Assembly: GCA_013360535.1 (NCBI GenBank)
Contig: JABWBL010000059.1
Location: 1-11,952, forward strand
Origin: Planctomycetaceae bacterium
GTDB lineage: Bacteria > Planctomycetota > UBA1135 > GCA-002686595
DNA length: 11,952 nt
Direction of reading: 5' to 3'
The position numbers and the translations under genes were made by a program. Shown here in pieces: positions 6,835 through 11,952 of this stretch (position 1 is the stretch's first letter; each line of letters begins with the position of its first letter). Under the pieces are notes generated by a model. The model saw only the letters and a list, made by a program, of their open reading frames with translations. It did no database searches and was not told the DNA's origin.

Positions 6835-7242
6835 ATGCCGCAAGTCGAATGGAGCGCGTCGGGGCTGTGGAGTCTTGGGTGGGGGCTCGTGATCGTGGGC
6901 GTCGCGAGCGGAGCCCTGATCGGGCTGGGGTTCCACGCGGAGGACTTCGCCGGCGGCTACGCGTCGTGGCGGAGAAGGCTCACGCGGCTTGGGCACATCG
7001 CGTGCGTCGCGCTCGGGATGCTCGTGATGCTGGTCGCGCTCTCGCCTGCAGCGGGAGCGACCGGCACGCTGGCGAACCTGTGTTTCGGCCTGTGGCGCCT
7101 GGGTGCGGTCGCGATGCCGACGGTGTGTTTCCTGTCCGCGTGGCGCAAGCCGCTGCGCCACCTGTTCGCACTGCCGGTGCTCGCGCTGTCGAGCGCGGCG
7201 GTGCTCACGCTGGCGCTGCTCCAGCGAGGAGAATCCGCATGA
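6835..7242 (+). CDS. small polytopic membrane protein, unknown function
   Basis: This 135-residue protein has four likely membrane helices, at about 12-34, 52-71, 77-101 and 108-129. Between the first two is a short loop with WRRRLTRLGHIA, and before the last is SAWRKPLRHLF; positive charges place these loops inside. The RLGHIA and WRKPLRHLF blocks look like a conserved small membrane family seen beside metabolic genes, but I cannot name it. ATG 6835 is preferred over the in-frame GTG 6799 because the first helix then begins near the N-terminus. The stop overlaps the start of the next gene (ATGA, 7239-7242). This translational coupling to the second radical SAM enzyme suggests joint function, possibly a membrane partner or anchor for that enzyme. 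Confidence 0.65.
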   Translation: MPQVEWSASGLWSLGWGLVIVGVASGALIGLGFHAEDFAGGYASWRRRLTRLGHIACVALGMLVMLVALSPAAGATGTLANLCFGLWRLGAVAMPTVCFLSAWRKPLRHLFALPVLALSSAAVLTLALLQRGESA

Positions 7243-8552
7243 AGATCGGCCTCTTGGCGATGAGTGGCATCCGTGCGCACGATCCCGAGCTCTTGCGATT
7301 GGGCCTGACCTTGCCCGGTTTCGTCGAGCGCTCGAAGCAGATCGCCGCGCTGCCGAGCCTCGGGCTGCTGCACCTCGCCGCGGCGACGCCGGAGGGGCAC
7401 GAGCTGCGCTACTTCGAGGCCGAAGGCGACGGCAAGGAGCCGCGCGAGGCCTACGAGTGCGACCTCGTGGCGATCAGCACGTTCTCGGCGCAGGTCTTCG
7501 AGGCCTACGCCATCGCCGACCGGCTGCGCGCGGCGGGGGTGAAGGTCGCGATGGGGGGCCTGCACGTCAGTGTGCTGCCCGAGGAGGCCGCAGCGCACGC
7601 GGACTACGTCGCGATCGGCGAGGGCGAGCAAGTCTGGCCGCGCGTCGTCGAGGCCGCGCAGCGCGGAGAGTCGCCGAGTTGCTTCCGCGCGAGCGACGAG
7701 CCATCGGTCGACGTCGCTCAGCTCGCGGTGCCGCGCTACGACCTGCTCGCGGAGCGGCCCTACAACCGCTTCACCGTGCAGACGACGCGCGGGTGCCCGT
7801 GGCGCTGCGATTTCTGCGCGTCGACCGTGATGCTGACGCAGCGCTACCGCAAGCGTCCGGTCGCGGACGTGGTGCGCGACGTGCAAGCGATTCTCGCGGT
7901 GCGCCCCGGCGCGTTCCTCGAGCTCGCCGACGACAACACGTTCGTCGACAAGGAGTGGAGCCGCGAGCTCGTGCGCGCGCTGACGCCGCTGGGCGTGCGC
8001 TGGTTCACGGAGACCGACATCTCGGTCGCCGATGACGAGGAGCTGCTGCGGCTGCTCGCACGCTCGGGCTGTCGCCAGCTCCTGATCGGCCTCGAGAGCC
8101 CCGACGCCGCCTCGGTCGAGGGCGTCGAGCTGCATTCGAACTTCAAGGCGCGCCGCGCGGACCGCTACGCCGAGGCGGTCGAGCGCATCCAGTCGCACGG
8201 CATCACCGTCAACGGCTGTTTCGTGCTCGGCCTCGACGGCCATGACACGGGCATCTTCGAGCGGGTGCGCGAGTTCGCCGAGGAAACGGCGCTCTACGAA
8301 GTGCAGATCACGTACCTGACGGCCTTCCCGGGCACGCCGCTCTACAGCCGCCTGCTCGCCGAAGGCCGCGTGCTCGAGCCCGGGCGCTGGGACCTGTGCA
8401 CGCTGTTCGACATCAACTTCCGGCCGGCACGCATGAGCGTGGACGAGCTGCGCAACGGGTTCCACGGGCTCACGCGCGAGCTCTACACGTCCGACGCCAT
8501 GGAGCGCCGGCGCTCGCGCTTCCACGCGCGCCGCAGGAAAGTCGCTCTCTGA
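7239..8552 (+). CDS. B12-binding-domain radical SAM protein
   Basis: A 437-residue enzyme of the cobalamin-domain radical SAM class (the group that includes BchE and hopanoid or lipid methylases). Residues 1-150 form the B12-binding fold: LGLLHLAAATPEGHEL (41-56), MGGLHVSVLPEEAAAHADY (105-123) and GEGE (127-130). DxHxxG is absent, as in many members of the group. The 4Fe-4S motif is C186xxxC190xxC193 in TRGCPWRCDFC. The barrel shows ELADDNTFVD, ETDISVADDEELL, LIGLESPD, GCFVLGLDGHDTG and TAFPGTPLY in the normal order. The C-terminus ends with a basic run (ERRRSRFHARRRKVAL) that could touch the membrane or acidic phospholipids. The start is set by GAGGAG 7-8 bases upstream and the ATGA overlap with the preceding membrane protein. 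The class assignment is solid; the substrate (sugar, lipid or other) is unknown. Confidence 0.88.
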   Translation: MKIGLLAMSGIRAHDPELLRLGLTLPGFVERSKQIAALPSLGLLHLAAATPEGHELRYFEAEGDGKEPREAYECDLVAISTFSAQVFEAYAIADRLRAAGVKVAMGGLHVSVLPEEAAAHADYVAIGEGEQVWPRVVEAAQRGESPSCFRASDEPSVDVAQLAVPRYDLLAERPYNRFTVQTTRGCPWRCDFCASTVMLTQRYRKRPVADVVRDVQAILAVRPGAFLELADDNTFVDKEWSRELVRALTPLGVRWFTETDISVADDEELLRLLARSGCRQLLIGLESPDAASVEGVELHSNFKARRADRYAEAVERIQSHGITVNGCFVLGLDGHDTGIFERVREFAEETALYEVQITYLTAFPGTPLYSRLLAEGRVLEPGRWDLCTLFDINFRPARMSVDELRNGFHGLTRELYTSDAMERRRSRFHARRRKVAL

Positions 8553-8614
8553 CTTGCGCGAGACTTGCGGCGCAGCATTGACAGGGCGGGAAGGAGATCC
8601 GCACGCTCGCGGAG

Positions 8615-11884
<3,270 letters not shown>

Positions 11885-11904
11885 CGCGAGCGAGTCGTTC
11901 CCAC

Positions 11905-11936
11905 GGGGCGTCGTCGGCTGCGGCCGGCGGCGCCCC
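11905..11936 (+). terminator. strong GC-rich hairpin after the tricorn gene
   Basis: GGGGCGTCGTCGG (11905-11917) pairs along all 13 positions with CCGGCGGCGCCCC (11924-11936), using two G-U pairs, around the loop CTGCGG. Outer arms TCCCAC (11899-11904) and GTGGGA (11943-11948) can extend it across a six-base bulge. It begins 20 bases after the tricorn stop and fits an end-of-transcript structure. No T-tract is visible before the window ends. Confidence 0.6.
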
Positions 11937-11952
11937 GTTCGCGTGGGAGCGC

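Noticed and set aside
8551..8583. GACTTGCG direct repeat (8551-8558 and 8562-8569) and TTGACA (8578-8583) before the tricorn gene, a possible promoter
   Set aside because: No recognisable -10 element at a proper distance, so a lone TTGACA is not enough evidence; the repeat is short and partly overlaps the preceding stop.

Overview
The window comes from a very GC-rich bacterium with G/C-ending codons. The gene content (tricorn-type protease, cobalamin-fold radical SAM enzymes, CDP-sugar genes, a bacterial L16 start) fits environmental lineages such as Planctomycetota or other high-GC soil or marine bacteria. This placement is inferred from gene style and would need a phylogeny to confirm.

Layout: (1) 1-169, minus strand: the first 55 codons of ribosomal protein L16 (rplP), preceded by a short tail that is probably the end of ribosomal protein S3 (rpsC). 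(2) About 250-260: an abrupt change of content. (3) About 260-1048, plus strand: the C-terminal catalytic part of a tricorn-like protease that has lost its N-terminal two thirds or more. (4) 1135-2921: rfbF (glucose-1-phosphate cytidylyltransferase) and rfbG (CDP-glucose 4,6-dehydratase type), overlapping by GTGA. (5) 2980-3207: a small unknown protein of 75 residues. (6) 3208-3484: a non-coding stretch with a hairpin, a 12-bp palindrome and GAAGTC repeats. (7) 3485-8552: a run of five genes on the plus strand: a 680-residue B12-fold radical SAM protein, a family 2 glycosyltransferase starting directly after its stop codon, two small membrane proteins, and a second B12-fold radical SAM protein overlapping the gene before it by ATGA. 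(8) 8615-11884: a complete exported tricorn-like protease of 1089 residues, followed by a strong GC-rich hairpin at 11905-11936.

How the genes may work together: RfbF and RfbG should make CDP-4-keto-6-deoxy-glucose, the precursor of dideoxy and branched CDP-sugars. The glycosyltransferase resembles dolichyl/polyprenyl-phosphate hexose transferases. The two radical SAM proteins could modify a sugar, lipid carrier or lipid. The membrane proteins are of unknown role. A cell-surface glycan or glycolipid pathway is the simplest reading, but the last sugar steps and all transport genes are outside the window. The intact tricorn is probably a separate transcription unit for protein turnover in the periplasm.

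The most noteworthy points are the chimeric-looking left end, the pairing of two cobalamin-fold radical SAM genes with CDP-sugar genes, the unknown C-terminal third of the first radical SAM protein, and the two tricorn paralogues flanking the sugar cluster.
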